DNA of 64,000 nt from Burhinus oedicnemus. Its lineage: Eukaryota > Chordata > Aves > Charadriiformes > Burhinidae. Below, piece after piece: positions 36,182 to 49,170 of this stretch. The position numbers were made by a program, and so were the translations under genes. Position 1 is the stretch's first letter; each line of letters begins with the position of its first letter. The stretch covers positions 108,660 through 172,659 of the forward strand of contig VFFE01009068.1 in NCBI GenBank assembly GCA_008921705.1, written 5' to 3'. The notes under the pieces are model-generated. The model did not search any database. It was not told where the DNA came from and saw only the letters and a program-made list of their open reading frames with translations.

Positions 36182-39100
36182 CTCCCCTTTGGCCCCATCT
36201 TACTTTCCTTGAAAGTATTTGACAGGGGCAAGGCAACAGAAGCCCTTTGATGAAAGAGGTTTGTTGCATCAGGCAGAATAGTTTTCATGGGAAAAATGCA
36301 CTCATTGCGAGGTATGTGACAGATTGCCAAAACTCATTTGTGCATTTGGCCCCAGTTTTGAGTTTTGGAATTTGGTGTGTATGGTAGGATGATGACAGCA
36401 AGCCTGTCAGAAAAGCAAATAATGGAAATAACATCCCTGTTTTTCACAGCTTATCTCCCCTCACTTTGTAAATTGAGCAGAATAGATTTCTACCAATTCT
36501 TGTTTTTTCCCCCCTCGCATCACAGTTCAGCTGGGCTGCTGGTGCTCTTCTGTAAAAGCAATACAAGGCTACGTGCGTGCTAGTCACCTAAACAGTGCCG
36601 AGGCTCAGGTGCTGGCCCTTAATAGTGCTTAACTGTGATCATGTTCCTGTTTGACCCATGGCTGCTAACATGGTTCTAGGCCTGGTTTGGGGAGGACCAT
36701 ATGCTGAGGATCTTTCCTGACGAGCAGTATGGACAAGGCCATCCAGCTGTGTGTGGGCAAGGGAAAGCTTAGCCATTTGAAGGTGAGGCACACTGCACCG
36801 CTTGCCGTCTCAGTGCCAGAGGCCAAGCTCTGGTCTGTATGAGTTACTTACTTAGGCGCAGTCTAAATGGATCAGCTGACTGACCTGGGCAGGGGAGCGT
36901 TTCTCTTGTCACACTGTTGGCTTCTGTGGAGAAATGAAATAATGATGGCTTCAGTAGAAGTTAAGCTGGACCATTATATTCTTTAAGCTGTGATGTGGAT
37001 GTGGGCATTCTACTTTTCTGTCATTAAACCACATGCAGTTTGATGGATCTTCAGAAACTATCAACAGAAAAGGGCCAAGAGTTGTTTAAACAGTGCATGT
37101 CCTTCTCACATATCTCTTCAGGTTTTGTTTGTTTTTCCCATATAACTCTCCAGTTTTCAGTGCAGTATTCTGGGCTTGCATGTATTTGTGACTTTTATCT
37201 CTGCAAACATGTTTGGACTCCACAGCACAGGGTCTGATAACCTGTACCAGGGAAGTTGTACTTTAGGACAGGACTAGCAAAACTTGAAAAAGCAAAAGAC
37301 TGATGAATGTATTTAAAGATAGTTAAAATAAAATAAAAAATGCAAACATATTATTTTCTTGCAGCCCCCCTCTCTGCTTCCCCCTGCAACTGGCTAGGTT
37401 TAAAAAAGGTTCTTGATAAAATACCAGTGCTGACTGACTATTGTTATACAGTTGGTAAGGTATCATAAGTGTCATCGTGACAAGCCGTGACATATATTTT
37501 AAGCTGGGGTTTTGTGCTGAAAGGTCAGAGACAGGTATAAAGCAGTAGATTCTAGTTCCTGATATGTTACCAGGGCTCACACCCTGCTCAGGCTGCCTGG
37601 GATGAAAGAGGCACAGACCTTTCAGAAGCTACTTTCTAGTAGTCAGCAAAAAGCCGCTGTGATTTTGATAGCAGCACTAGATGGCCAGGTTTCCATGGCT
37701 AGTATCTGCATTGTCACTTTTGGTCTGTATCTTTCCTGACAACCACGGAGCACAAGCCTGTGGAATTTGCCAGAGAGCACCTTGCCTTCTCATCCAGGCT
37801 CTCTGCCTGACTTCTTTATTACCTGTGACACCAGTCTTGCATGTTCTGTTTGCTTTATGTGCTTCACAAAGTCGATCTGATAATTGCTTCTGGAGATCAA
37901 CAACCTGCTTCGCTCTCTCAGCTTGTTACCTACCTGCCTTGTCTTTGCTCATAGGCTGTCTCTTTCAGATTTTCCTCAACCAGTAACAAAACTGATCTCC
38001 AGAGGTCTCATAACCCTCTGCCTCTCTTCTAAGCATAGGGCTGCCTTCATGTCTCTTCCTGCTCAAAAAACCTGCAGTTTTTCAAAATGGAAAAACTGGG
38101 ACAGCATTTGTAACAAGCACAAGGCATGGATCAGGGATGCCTATCCACTTCCACTTGGGCAGGAAGGAGAATGGAAGATGAAGAGCAAATAGTTCTTTCT
38201 CACCATGTTCGACCAAGCAAAATTTTCCCTTTCAACCCTTTCCACAAATAGGTGGAAATTAAAGATCGTAATAGCTGTCAAAACTTGAGACAACACAGGA
38301 CTTGTACTTAGTGGAACTGGAAGATGGGCTTGGAAAGGAGAAGAGCCGCATGTAGTTTAGCTGAGGAATAATGCAAATGGAAGAATGGAGGGATGGAAAT
38401 GGGGGATGCAGGAAACAGAAATATTCCGAAGAGTAATCTTTCACAAACAGCTATTGGGCTGAAAAATCCCTCTGTGATTTGCTCCAGCTGTTCTGAGGGT
38501 CCCATATATTTGAGTGGGGTAGGACTTGTGCAGAAGCAGTTTGAACAGGTTTCTTAAGATCTTTCAGGAGATTTAAAAAACTTAAAAAAAGAGATAGCCT
38601 GGAACAATAGGTCAGGTACTGAATACAGACTAGATTTCCAGGTTTCTGAGTTTTGGGGTTTTTTTTTAAACTTCTAGGATTTTTAAAGGTTTTGGGTCAG
38701 GTCTTCAAAATGGTCTACTACTGGTTGATCTCTTTTGAAAATCTGGCCATAAACCAATGTGGAAGAAGAGGTCAGGAGGTGGGGAAGATCCAGATCTACA
38801 TAAAACCTCAGCTGCCCATTGTAATTTTCATGGAAAAATCTGGCACTTGAGAAGTTTCTGGCCCACACTTGTAAAATAGTAGAGAAGTCACTAAGTGGGA
38901 AATCAGCAAACTTGCTGTAATATATTATATACAGATGTATCTTCTGGTCAACATCCTCTTTAATTTACTGGCTATTATGTAGGACAAATGTTCTTTGTCC
39001 AAAAGGTAATTTTAAAACCAAAAGGAGAGTTGTTTACTTACAATAGTCCGCAAAAGCACAGGAAGGGCTTATTGTTTTTAGAAAAAGCAAACAGCAAATA

Positions 39101-39276
39101 AAGATGTCACAGACATAAAAACAAACCTACGCAAGACTGCATACAAAGTAAATAGCCAGAATAAATTCTTTTTTGGGCATACATAGTCAAATTATGTCAT
39201 GCATGTGAGTCCCCTCTTCCCCAGTTGAAATCAAAACAAAAATTCAAGATGCCGAAGTAGAAGAACTAGTTTTTGT
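36182..39276. other. Non-coding block, nothing recognised
   Basis: AT-rich DNA. Open frames of 101 and 102 codons (37681-37986 and 37884-38192) overlap in different frames and show no family similarity or splice support. No RNA gene or transposon was recognised. Confidence 0.6.
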
Positions 39277-39405
39277 GGGCCTGATTCAAGGTTACCCTAT
39301 GACAACAGACCTGGTTTTGTGCTTTCAGTCTAGATGCTTATGCTTCTTATTTCTACAAGTACACCTTACCTCCTTGACACCTAGTATAAAGCAAAGGGAG
39401 TTGAG
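39277..39405. repeat. Degraded MITE-like element starting GGGCCTGATTC
   Basis: It opens with GGGCCTGATTCAAGG and contains ACTTACC-type and CACCTAGTATAAAGCAAAGG motifs followed by GGAGTTGAGTAG. This matches the layout of the ancient amniote repeat whose text runs 'gggcctgattc ... acaccagtgtaaagcaggagtaactc'. The right end is not preserved, so the boundary at 39405 is approximate. Confidence 0.35.
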
Positions 39406-41214
39406 TAGCTTCCATAACAACAAAATACCCAAATGTGTGGTCGGTCAGTCAGAGGAGTCATAACCTATAAATACAACCAGCTGTACACATCACATACATT
39501 TTCAGTTCCTGATTCAGTGTGGGAAATCCCAGCAAACTTGCTGGAGAACTGTGTAGGTGGATTCAGCCCACTCTCATCAGGCCCTGTCTGAACCCAGGGT
39601 TTGCTAATTGTAAAGGTGGGTAAGAATAGCAACACATAGATATAGGGCAGTACAGAAAAGCAAGCTTTCTCCGCAACAAGAGTTGCTGCTCTTACCTTTA
39701 GTTAAAAACAGTTAAATCCTCTTATGTGGCTGTTCTAGCAGAATACAGTCACACAGAGAAAATCTGACTGTAAGGGGGCTAGAGCAGTGATTTTAAACAT
39801 TTTCCAGTGAGCAGGAAAAAATTCTGATGTGAAGTGGACCCCTGGATTGTAAGCTGATTAGCTTTCCCTAATGATCTTTAGGCCTTTGCAGACCAGGGGT
39901 AATACTGCAGCTGACAGGAGGGAAAAAATTTCATAAGCAGACCCATTTCTTCTCTGGATTTTTGAAACCTGTTCCACAGAGCATCAATCCACTAGGCCTT
40001 CTTATCTGATCACTCACAAGATAATAGCGAGCCTATCTGAAATAAAGCAGGGTCAATTTGCATCATAGAAATTCCTTCTTACAGATAATTTTCGTCACAG
40101 AATTGACTTGTCTTTGTTAGAGAAGGTCACAGAGACACATAAATCAAGAAGATCTTGTACATCCTCATGAAATTCCTTTCCGCCACAATACCTTACAGAC
40201 AAAATTGCCCATCGGCTTCACAGTGGGTTTGTGAAAGTGTCATGAAACTTTTGAAACGTTAAGAACATGGGTGCAACAGGACTGAAACACAAGCAAGGCC
40301 TGCAAAGTGAATTTCTTTGTGAATTCTTGCAGTTGGATTAAAGTATATAGACATAAGAGACAAGGTTTGAGTTGAGAGAGAAGTGGTCCCTATTTGGTTA
40401 AGCATGGGTATAGGGAAAGCCTGATGGTAGGAATATGGTTTCCTATGCTTTGCATTAAAGAGTTTACATTTGTCAAATTAAAAAAAAAAAAGTGCAGAAA
40501 ATACACTAGGCTTTAAAGTAAGCCACACCGTTGTAGTTGTCAGCTTAGTTTTCTCTGTCGTTAAAAGCTCTGCCTCATAGTTTGGCAAGGTAATCCCTTA
40601 ATCACCTGGGCACTCTTCTAAGGCCATCCCTTGTAAAAGTAGTGAATGGTGTCAATGTGAAGTGGTCTTTCTAGTGTATGTGGAGCTGTTCTGGCACCTC
40701 AGTGGTCATGATGTTCTCTGCTGGTTCATCATAAACCTCATAGGCATTTTCTGCTTGCCATTTAATGGATTTAATATGGGGAGGAGAGTGTGGAGCCATG
40801 TGTTTTCTGAAGCAGCCATATTCCATTAGCTTTGTTGTGTGTGGTGCACTGTTCTCAGATACACAAAGTTAAAAATATTGAAAGATAATTTCCATGGGAG
40901 TTCCCTTGGTAATTTCCCATGTTCCTCAAATAGTGTAGCCGAAAAGTCACCAGAATTTTCTGCAAAATTCCTGAGGCTGAGAGAATGCACAGGGGTTTCT
41001 TTTATTGTGCTATGCATGAAAGAATAATTAACTGAAATACAAAAGAAAAAAAAATCTCATTTAAATGAGACGTCTTTTATCTATACTGTTTCCAAGCTTG
41101 TATGTATGCTTGATGAGAGATGAAAGTGCAATGTAACGTCACATAACGCTTATAGACTGCCACATTTTTGCTCTATTTGTGCAGGGGGCAGATTTGTAAT
41201 AAAGTCAGCAGGTT
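39406..41214. other. Non-coding block, nothing recognised
   Basis: AT-rich, A-rich on the + strand, with A-runs at about 40480-40491 and 41047-41055. Small open frames on both strands at 40826-41027 overlap each other and are not supported. Confidence 0.6.
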
Positions 41215-41520
41215 CAGGAAGCTTTGTGGTCGTGCTGTCTGTTCTGGCACTGCCACAGCTGCTGGTGGGGAGAGGCAAGGCAGAGCAAGGAAGGGGAGGA
41301 CTTGGGATGACTGAAGCTGGGTAAGAAGGAAGGAATGTGACAGCCTGGGAAAGGCAGGGGCAAGCGAGAAGGCAGTGACAGTAGCTGTAACAGGAGAAGG
41401 AAAGAGATGGAGGAGGACTGAGAAAAGAGTGTAATAATCTGTGTGGGGTGGCAGGAAATGAAGCAAGAACAGATGGGAGGATGCAAATGAGAAAGAGAAG
41501 GCAGCAGCAGTCAGGCTCAG
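41215..41520. repeat. Purine-rich (GA-rich) tract
   Basis: Around 300 bases dominated by GGAAG, GAGAAG, AGGAGG and GGCAG on the + strand. The complementary strand is correspondingly pyrimidine-rich and keeps three overlapping frames open (90-185 codons) that read as S/L/P/F low complexity. I take those frames as a composition artefact. Polypurine tracts like this can form triplex DNA. Confidence 0.5.
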
Positions 41521-43413
41521 CTGCAGAGAGGCTGAAACTGCCACCTATGTTTAATATAATCCTCTGTTTGACTCTTGCTTTGAGAACAGAGGTATCTGGA
41601 ATATGAGTTATGGAATGATTTGGGGTATATCTTTCTATGCGGCAATTGACATGTCTTCTGCAGCAGCTGGCTTGAGCCCTCCAGCCCAGACAGAACGAGC
41701 TATGCAAATTGGAGAGAAGTGAAGGAACTGCTCCTCCTCTCTATCTGTCTCACACCCTCTCTCTGGATCAGCTAGCCAAAGAACTGACATCCTGAGGGGG
41801 GCTTCAGCATCTTGCCAAGAATACCTAGGAACCAGAAGGGCACTGGAACCATAAATCTAAAAGTCTTGCAAAACAAAATCTGTGGTGATATACGTAAAAT
41901 CTATACTCCACGCAGAGCTCTATGAACTGAAATTCACCATTTTCTCTCCTGCTTGAGAAAGTACATATTGCTTAAAAAATTCTGGAGAAAAGATGCCATT
42001 ATTTATTAAATTCTATAAGGCAAATGTCTAATGAACCTTATTGACTTAATCACCATCGCATTCCACTGGATTTTTTTCATATGTAGTTTATGTATATATT
42101 GGAGCCTCAGTAAACTGTGTGCGTGAATTCTGTTTTTAGAGTGTTATTGTAGCTTGATTCTCCTCATGGAAAACTTATAGACCACTGAAGCTGATTTCAG
42201 TACAGTAAAAACTGGCTTAATGTGAGAAGCACTGAACAACTTGCTCTCCTTTATTAAAAGGTTATAGTTCTTCAATGCCAGTGCCAAAAGTTACATGAGG
42301 TATAGTGTCTTAAAATACACATCATGCCTGTTCCTTGAACTGGCGTAACAAATACTGTGCTTGCTCTAAGCAATTATACGAAAAGAATCTTGCCCTGTTT
42401 TGAACTTTGAGTCAAAGGACATAAATATTTTGAAAGGAGCTGTTGGCTTACAAATGTGACTCCAGCTGAGACTTTAAACATCAAAGAGACATGTTGATGG
42501 AAATCAGTAAGAATTTATAAAGCCGTATGTCTTGGAACATGTCAGACAGAGATGAAAAAGAGACTGAAGTCCTGTGAACCTTACTTTCCCATAGCAGGTT
42601 GCCTTTTCCTGGGGATGCTCAATTGCTATTAAAGACAAAATAGTACCCTAAGTGTTCATTTTCAGTTCTGTATAATATCAAATTATGCTCAGAGAGAGGT
42701 GAGTCATTGACAATATTTTTGTTATTATGTAAGGTTTATGAAAGACCATTTATCCTTTTTCAGCTATCAACAAAATTTCCCAGGTCCTACAGTTATTAGG
42801 CACTGGACAAACCCATATTGGGACAGCAAGGTCAGGTAAAATAAATCAGAATGAGACATATGCAGGTAAATGAGCATACTTCATCAGAGATGTTAGAGAA
42901 AGTTCAGTACATTCTTCCTCTTGCTGAGGAGGAGTAGGGGAAGGGAAGTGGTGTGCAAGGAGCAGTTTCATGAGGAGACACCATTCAGCCTTTCACTGGA
43001 TGGTAGTAACAGCAGCTACTGTGTGCCCTTTCTGGGAAAAGGACTTTCCAGTGTCTTCATCTTAACTTTTGTATGTGCTTGCAGTGGATTTGAGAGATTT
43101 TTATTTAGAGTGAAAAATCTTGATTTCCCCCCATCTGTGCCCCATGTTTGTGCTCCGCTTTGTATAATTATGTTACTTCTTCCTGGCAAAAAAGCAAGTG
43201 TAGAAAGCCACCACATCATATTCTGATATCATCTGTTGGTGCCTGTATGAAGGGAAAGACAGCAGAAGATTAAACTCCTCTTTTCCATCACATACCGTTC
43301 ATTCTGCCTGTAATTAAACTTGGCAGTGAGTGGTTCTGTAACTCACTGGTAGGCTTTTAAGGTTGATTATTCTTCACAGTAATTGAAAATAGAGCCTGTA
43401 CTCCTTTTTCTAG
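41521..43413. other. Non-coding block, nothing recognised
   Basis: AT-rich DNA. A 101-codon open frame at 42921-43226 has no recognised motif. No transposon or RNA gene was identified. The last 25 bases form a pyrimidine-rich tract ending in TAG, relevant to the open stretch that follows. Confidence 0.55.
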
Positions 43414-44040
43414 GAAAGGATTGCGTCCTTTTATGTTTTGCTTCAAAAATGGCCAGACCTGGACCTTTACTGGGACATGGCTTACGTCTGCAATGCAGCC
43501 ATCCCAGTGGTGCCAGAGTGGTTCTTAAAACATAGAAATGTATCATGCTCGGAAACCTATGGTGAGGCTCAATTTGATTTCTTCATTGAGGAAATCTGTG
43601 TAAGCAACCAAGCTTATGAACATACCAATATGCCATCTGAGCTTCACAGTAGGATTTTTCTGAGCAATTTCTTTTTAACTCCCTCTTATGCTTTCAAAAG
43701 TGAAGGTAGCAGTCTATACAGTCTTCTTCACAGGTCTCAACCTGAATTTTCAAAAATGGGTATACAAGCAGAGTGTCTTTCAAAAACTAAAGAGATTTTT
43801 AGGTTAAAAAGCTCCCAAACTCTACCAATAGTAATTTCAGGGAGAACAAAAAAGAAAACACTTAAGATTATTCTTGCCATTATTTTTTTCTTGGAAGCCT
43901 CAAAACTTGATTTAATCACCTACTGGGTTCTTAGTTCTTGGGCAATTTATATGCCTAAACTTGTAAAGAAAAGAGCATATATGTACATTCCTATTCAAGA
44001 AAATATAACTTTCGTTCCACTTAAGTCCCAAATATTTTGA
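43414..44040 (+). other. Unidentified 209-codon open stretch behind an acceptor-like site
   Basis: This is the longest uninterrupted frame in the window. It opens immediately after the pyrimidine tract CTCCTTTTTCTAG, which looks like a splice acceptor, and runs to a TGA at 44038. The first in-frame ATG is at 43477 and would give 187 residues. The product is not low-complexity: early residues include WPDLDLYWDMAYVCN and VVPEWFLKHRNVSC, six cysteines occur in total, and near the C-terminus two hydrophobic segments (IILAIIFFL and ITYWVLSSWAIYM) are flanked by KKK and KK as in a membrane hairpin. I recognise no family. In ~60% AT DNA such a length is unlikely but possible in 64 kb. It may be a terminal coding exon, a degraded retrogene or chance. 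Confidence 0.2.
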
Positions 44041-46949
44041 AAAGGATAGATTTTGGCTTCTTGACAGACTCTCTCCCAGCTGTCAGAAAGAGCTCCTAAT
44101 TTAGGTCAGATGGGTAGATAGTCCAAATGTACACGTTATGTTGGCAACCTCCTTCATCAGTTCTGAAGATAGTGTGAAAATTGTCACCCTCCTTTTCTTA
44201 ACCTTTCTTTACCTTTTGGAAACTTAATGGATCACGCAGTGGATCACTACAACGAAACCATTTGGATCACCTAGTGAAATGAGAATTAGGGAAAAAAATG
44301 CTATAGCATACATATATGTCTATGTAAGATGGATGAAACCTTAGCTATACTGAGTCAATGGCCTAACATTCCCTATTAATCCAGAGTTCATTGTCAAAAA
44401 TCCTTGTGTTGAATTAGTTAAACTTCAAAAAGAGTTGTATAGTTTGGTTCTGATATCAACCATGGTTACTGATGAGCAACACGAATTTGCCTCATATTCT
44501 TCATGAAGATATTTGCTCCTTATATTATGAATGAGCCTGAGAAGGATTTTTCAGTGTGCTTTGCCTTCTGACCAGGGCTGAAAGCTGAACTCTGAAAGAA
44601 TGTCTAAAAGGCAGATCTGTTACAAGAGGTCTTCTGCCTCCATTTAAAATTTTATTCCTAGTACTTCCCCTTTAACTCTTCCATATTTAGGTTTTGCTTC
44701 ACCTTGCCAGCAGCTATATGTTGGACAAGGATATAGAATCAGAAAGATACACTAAGCATAGCACACTCCACAAGAATTGCTCTGGATGATGTTTCTGTGC
44801 AACACGGGTAGCATGATCTTGTAGAAATGGCTGTTTCTATGTGTCTTGTTTATTACTGAGGACAGTACGATAGCCACCACGGTCAGGTGATAAATGTTCA
44901 CTTTATAGTTACTGCTTTGTCCTTCTCTTACCTTGCAGTAAGGCTTCATTGTTAAGATCATGGAAACACAACAAGTTTCTTATGAGAGATGGTGTTATAA
45001 TTTTTGAGGCTAGATTTTTTTTCTGGTATCTGACAAATTCTGTATGCAAAAGAGTTGCAGGACTGGAAGAGTTACTCAGCAAAGCTTTAATATAGTACAA
45101 TGTAAGCATTGATAAAAAGGAAGCCAGGAAATTCATGAATCTGCTGCACTCTCTGACATATAAGAAGCTTTACGCAGTCTGCTTCCTTCTTATATTATTT
45201 ATGTTCCTTTAAGAATAATTCTCCTGCTTGCATTAATTGCTGCCTTTGGCAGTCATTTAATTTCCTTCAGTCTTCATTACCTTAAGTGAAAATGGCAGAA
45301 AGAGTCATTGCTAGTGTTTCTTCCTCCTTCTCTGTTCTAACGTTTTGGTCATTCATTCTCATCTGAGAACTGAAAGATGAAGAGATTACTAAATTTTCAT
45401 CTGGGACTGTGTTCTCCACCTGACACTTTTTACTCTAAACATTCTTCTTCCTGTGCCTTGTGTTTTGTTTATCATATTACACTCCTCTTTCAGCTAATGT
45501 TTGCAGTTTGTTATTCATACCTGCTGGCACTGCTATGATTCTGGGTTTTATTTTTACAGGTGGAAAGTATATCTTCTGGGAGTAACTTTCTTGTTCAAAG
45601 TACTTGCCCCTTCCTCTCTTCCTTTTTCTCACATTATTTTGTTTGATTGGAGAACTGATTTTTCACACTACATGTGATGTCTCCCCACTTTCTGTCCCCT
45701 ACCTTGACATTTACACAGATCTGAAACTGCATTTTGGCTATTACTCAAGCTACTCCCTGTAATTTCCTTCCTGTCTCTGTTTCTTGCTTTTGTTTTGTAC
45801 AAGGAAGCCTTCTGTTGATGTGTGTACAAACACCTCTCTTTCTGTAGTCTTTGCAAATACCCATTCCCATTTCTTTAGCTGAGATCTCCCATACTACATG
45901 CCTACTGATGAGTTCCACCTCACTTTCATCCAGGACCTTTATTATTTTCTTTCATTGATGTACCCTTGGGTATAGATGTTTTAGAATAAAATCCCATTGC
46001 GCCATTTTTTAGGCTGGATTCTGCTCAGTTTTGGTCTAGTTCTCCCTCTGTAGCAGTCCATGAGAAGACCTTTTCTAAAGCAAATTGCTGCTGACTGTAG
46101 GTTATAATGCTAGGATCAGGTCTCCTAGTTGTAACTTCAAAACTGGGACCATGCTGAGTTCCAAACTCTTTTGTTTAAGGAAACAATTCTACTTTACTTG
46201 TTCTTGCCTATGTATGCTGAACCACTTAGCCATGGTAATTTGGGTTGCCTCGATAGCATATACTTGCTGGTTCCTTTATTTTTCATTTGGGTTTTCTCCA
46301 TTTACATATGAGTCCCATGCGAAAGTCTAGTGGTTCATTTTATTGCTGGGTTGAAATAAAGGAAAAGAGAACGTAACCATGTTTCTCTCAATTAGAATAA
46401 AATTCTCCTCAGCTATCCCTAGTAGGAAATACTTTCCCAGTTCCATATTTCCAATCCTTTTAACTCCTTCATTAAACTGTGCATTTCTCCACCTGTATAG
46501 TATTTTTCCTTGCCATTCCCCAGTTCTTAACGTTAACAGATGGCTTTTTTCTCCTTTAGTATCTGTCCCCTTCCACCTCAGTGACCTGTATCAACTCTGC
46601 TTCCCTTAATTTTACATCTCCTCTATACAAAATTAATGTATTTCATCTTCTCGTCTGGCTCTATCCTCACGATGATAATGCCTGTTTAAGTCCCTTTTTT
46701 TAAGAAGGCACTAGGTAGCCTCAAGCCTAGCCAAGGAACCTGTATGAGGGTCTGTGGGGAAAAGCTGTTACCTTTTTTGCCTCATCAGCACAGCACAGTG
46801 AAGAGAGGTCACGCCATATACTGGCTGAATTTTAATGGTGTTAAAAAATTAAACATATTATCTTAGAATGTGTCTGAGGACCCAGCTAGCTAGCAGTGAC
46901 TGGTGAAATGGGGGTTTTAAATGCAATTTGATTCTACTTTTCTGCTCAG
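44041..46949. other. Non-coding block, T/C-rich on the + strand from 45150
   Basis: The 45150-46680 part is pyrimidine-rich on the + strand, similar in texture to 32600-34260. No transposon body or coding family was recognised. Open frames up to 81 codons (46085-46330) are unsupported. The final 20 bases are a pyrimidine-rich tract leading to the exon-like segment at 46950. Confidence 0.5.
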
Positions 46950-47042
46950 GTCTTCATGCTGAAGGCAGTTCAGCTTCACAAAAAATCTGGTACTTCAAAA
47001 AACCTTCATTTCCAGTCAACAGAGAATGAGTTGTGGTGCAAG
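46950..47042 (+). other. Exon-like segment C (93 bases), strong splice sites, open frame
   Basis: The acceptor is TTTGATTCTACTTTTCTGCTCAG and the donor is CAAG|GTAAGCTC, both close to consensus. The 93 bases between them are a multiple of three and stay open in phase 0, reading VFMLKAVQLHKKSGTSKNLH and then FQSTENELWCK. I know no protein family with this sequence. It would suit an internal exon of an unannotated transcript or a lncRNA exon. The open frame over 31 codons is only weak support for coding, and no partner exon was identified with certainty. Confidence 0.3.
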
Positions 47043-48769
47043 GTAAGCTCTAACTGAAAGATTTTCTTTCTGCATCTAAAGTTAGCTCCTGAAAGTAGCT
47101 GCCTTTGCAGAGCAGCTCTCTGCTGCATGCTATTTTCTAACTACGGTGTTTTTACACAACGTTACGGCAGGCTGTCAAATGAGGAATTTTTATATGGGGA
47201 AGTACATACTGATAGCTGTTTACTTTTGTTTCAAATAATAGTACAGAGTTGCCTCTACAGTGCATGTACATTCCCAAATACCAGCTTATAAACTGTGCTG
47301 AAGTGTCATCATTGTCACTTAATTATTCACTGCTCATTAAATCCAAAGCATGCTTACACATGCGTGAGCATGCTTCCAATGCTTCCAAATAGATTCATGG
47401 GGCTTATTTGTGGATCAAGGCTAAAACGCAGTGTCATAGGCTGAAAATGTAGATCTTTGGAGGTACAGCAATGACTTATGAGTTCTCGTGACTTCATGGG
47501 AAAGTAGCTAGTGCAAAGAATTTAAGTTTTACTCTTGCAACAAAAAATTCCTTTTGTGTTCAGATGTTGTTTGTTTCCTTGTAATAACTCCATAGCAGGT
47601 ATGCCAAGCATCTTGTAAAAATACTCCAAAATACTGTCATGTGTTTTGGTTTCTCTTGGGGTGTGTCTGCAAGCTTCATTGGTTCTTCAAAGTTGAAAGT
47701 GCCTGTTTAATTAAGGCTTGGTTCATTCCCTGTTAAGAGACACTGAAAGACATCCATTTAGACCTCTTGTCCATTAAAATGGAAAAGTCACTACAGGCAT
47801 TAGCAAATAGCAACACCTTTAAGTCCTCCAATATTTAAGCTACATAAATGTTTACACTTATTCCTAATATTTTCACTATCTCCCAGGTAATAATGTGATT
47901 ACTGACAATTTATTAACCGGTCAGGGCAAGTTAATGAGTATCTAAAATAAACATTTGGTTTTACTGACTGTTATTACAACTTCTTGGAGTTTCAAATTAT
48001 AAAATGTTACCAAACTGTGATCACAAATGTCATTACTGGTGATGCGTGGACCACAGTTGTAGTAAGAATAGAAGGACTGATGGAGGAAGGGTCAGGAAAT
48101 CATTCTTGGATTGTTGCAGTTGACTCTGTTTAGTTGTGATCTTCTCAGCATTTTTACTTAAATATAAAGAAATGAAAAAAGATGACTGCTCTAGAAAGAC
48201 ATTGGGAAAAGTTGAGAGAAATATTCAGTTTTGTGTTTGAAAGAATCTTTTTAATAATCTTTCTTTTTAATTGTAAGAAACTTAAGGTGTTTCATTAAAA
48301 AGTGTTTTTAATAACAAAAAAGGGTAAGTGACTCTACTGAGACTATTCTGACATGAATTTAAAGGCAAAATATTGTCAATAACTTTGCTTCTAACCACCA
48401 GCCTCTTGTTCAGCCTTTTCTTGGATCTCTGCATCCCAAGCATGTGACCTTTGTAGCTGAACATGAATGTGCAGCTACATTTTCTTTGAACAGTTTATTT
48501 GACTTCAGGCTACAGTGCTCAAAAGCCAGGAGCTGCTGAGAAAGGTTGCGACTAAAAGGCAAACAGCCTGTCCATCAGCTCTGTGTAGCTGGGAACTCTG
48601 ATTTCAAATTCAAAGGTCCTGTGTACACACAAACATTCCCCAACTGAAGGAGTGGAAAACGCATGAATTGATATAGCTAACTTCGTGCAAGTTTGTTCTT
48701 TGCTATGTGTAGCTGAGCCTGAGCAGGGACCTTGACTTTCAGGCTAGCATTGAACCTGTTTGTACCACA
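47043..48769. other. Non-coding block with one palindromic repeat
   Basis: AT-rich sequence containing the inverted repeat at 47346-47375 and no recognised gene, transposon or RNA gene. Confidence 0.6.
47346..47375. repeat. Inverted repeat AAGCATGCT/AGCATGCTT
   Basis: Perfect 9-bp arms surround a 12-base spacer that itself contains ACATGCGT. The SphI-type GCATGC palindrome occurs in both arms. It is a possible protein-binding dyad or just a fortuitous hairpin. Confidence 0.7.
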
Positions 48770-49170
48770 ATAAGTTGCGTGAATATTCAGTGCAAAGAAT
48801 CGGGGCTCGCTTGCCTTATTGAGAATAAATCTGTATGTTCTTTTACATTGCAGTAGTTTGTTTGGAGTTAAATAACAATATTGTTCCTGGATTTTAAGAG
48901 AAATTATGTGCTCTGTGATACAACAGAGTTACATTGGAGATCTGTCTTCTTTTCTCATACCAAGAATTATCATGTGACTTTGTTTATGTTTAGTGTTACA
49001 CCGTATGGGCTTAAATGTGATGTTCCAATTTAATCTAAACAATCAGGGCCTTCATTTATGAAGAACTGTGAGAAAGTCTGACAAGAGACGTTGAAGGGAA
49101 AGTGCATAAAACCAGCCCTGGAATCTCCCAGCATATCTAAACTTGTCGGTAATTAAATTCAGAAACTGCT
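48770..49170. promoter_or_regulatory. Candidate conserved non-coding element
   Basis: Repeat-free, non-coding sequence with dense A/T-rich transcription-factor-like motifs: GTGAATATTCAGTGCAAAG, TTTATGAAGAACTGTGAG, GACAAGAGACGTTGAAGGG and TCGGTAATTAAATTCAG. Stops interrupt all frames. The texture matches enhancers found in gene deserts. The call is inference only. Confidence 0.28.

Noticed and set aside
41150..41707. 185-codon minus-strand open frame
   Set aside because: It reads through the complement of a GA-rich tract and is S/L/P/F low complexity, with two more frames open in parallel. It is a composition artefact.
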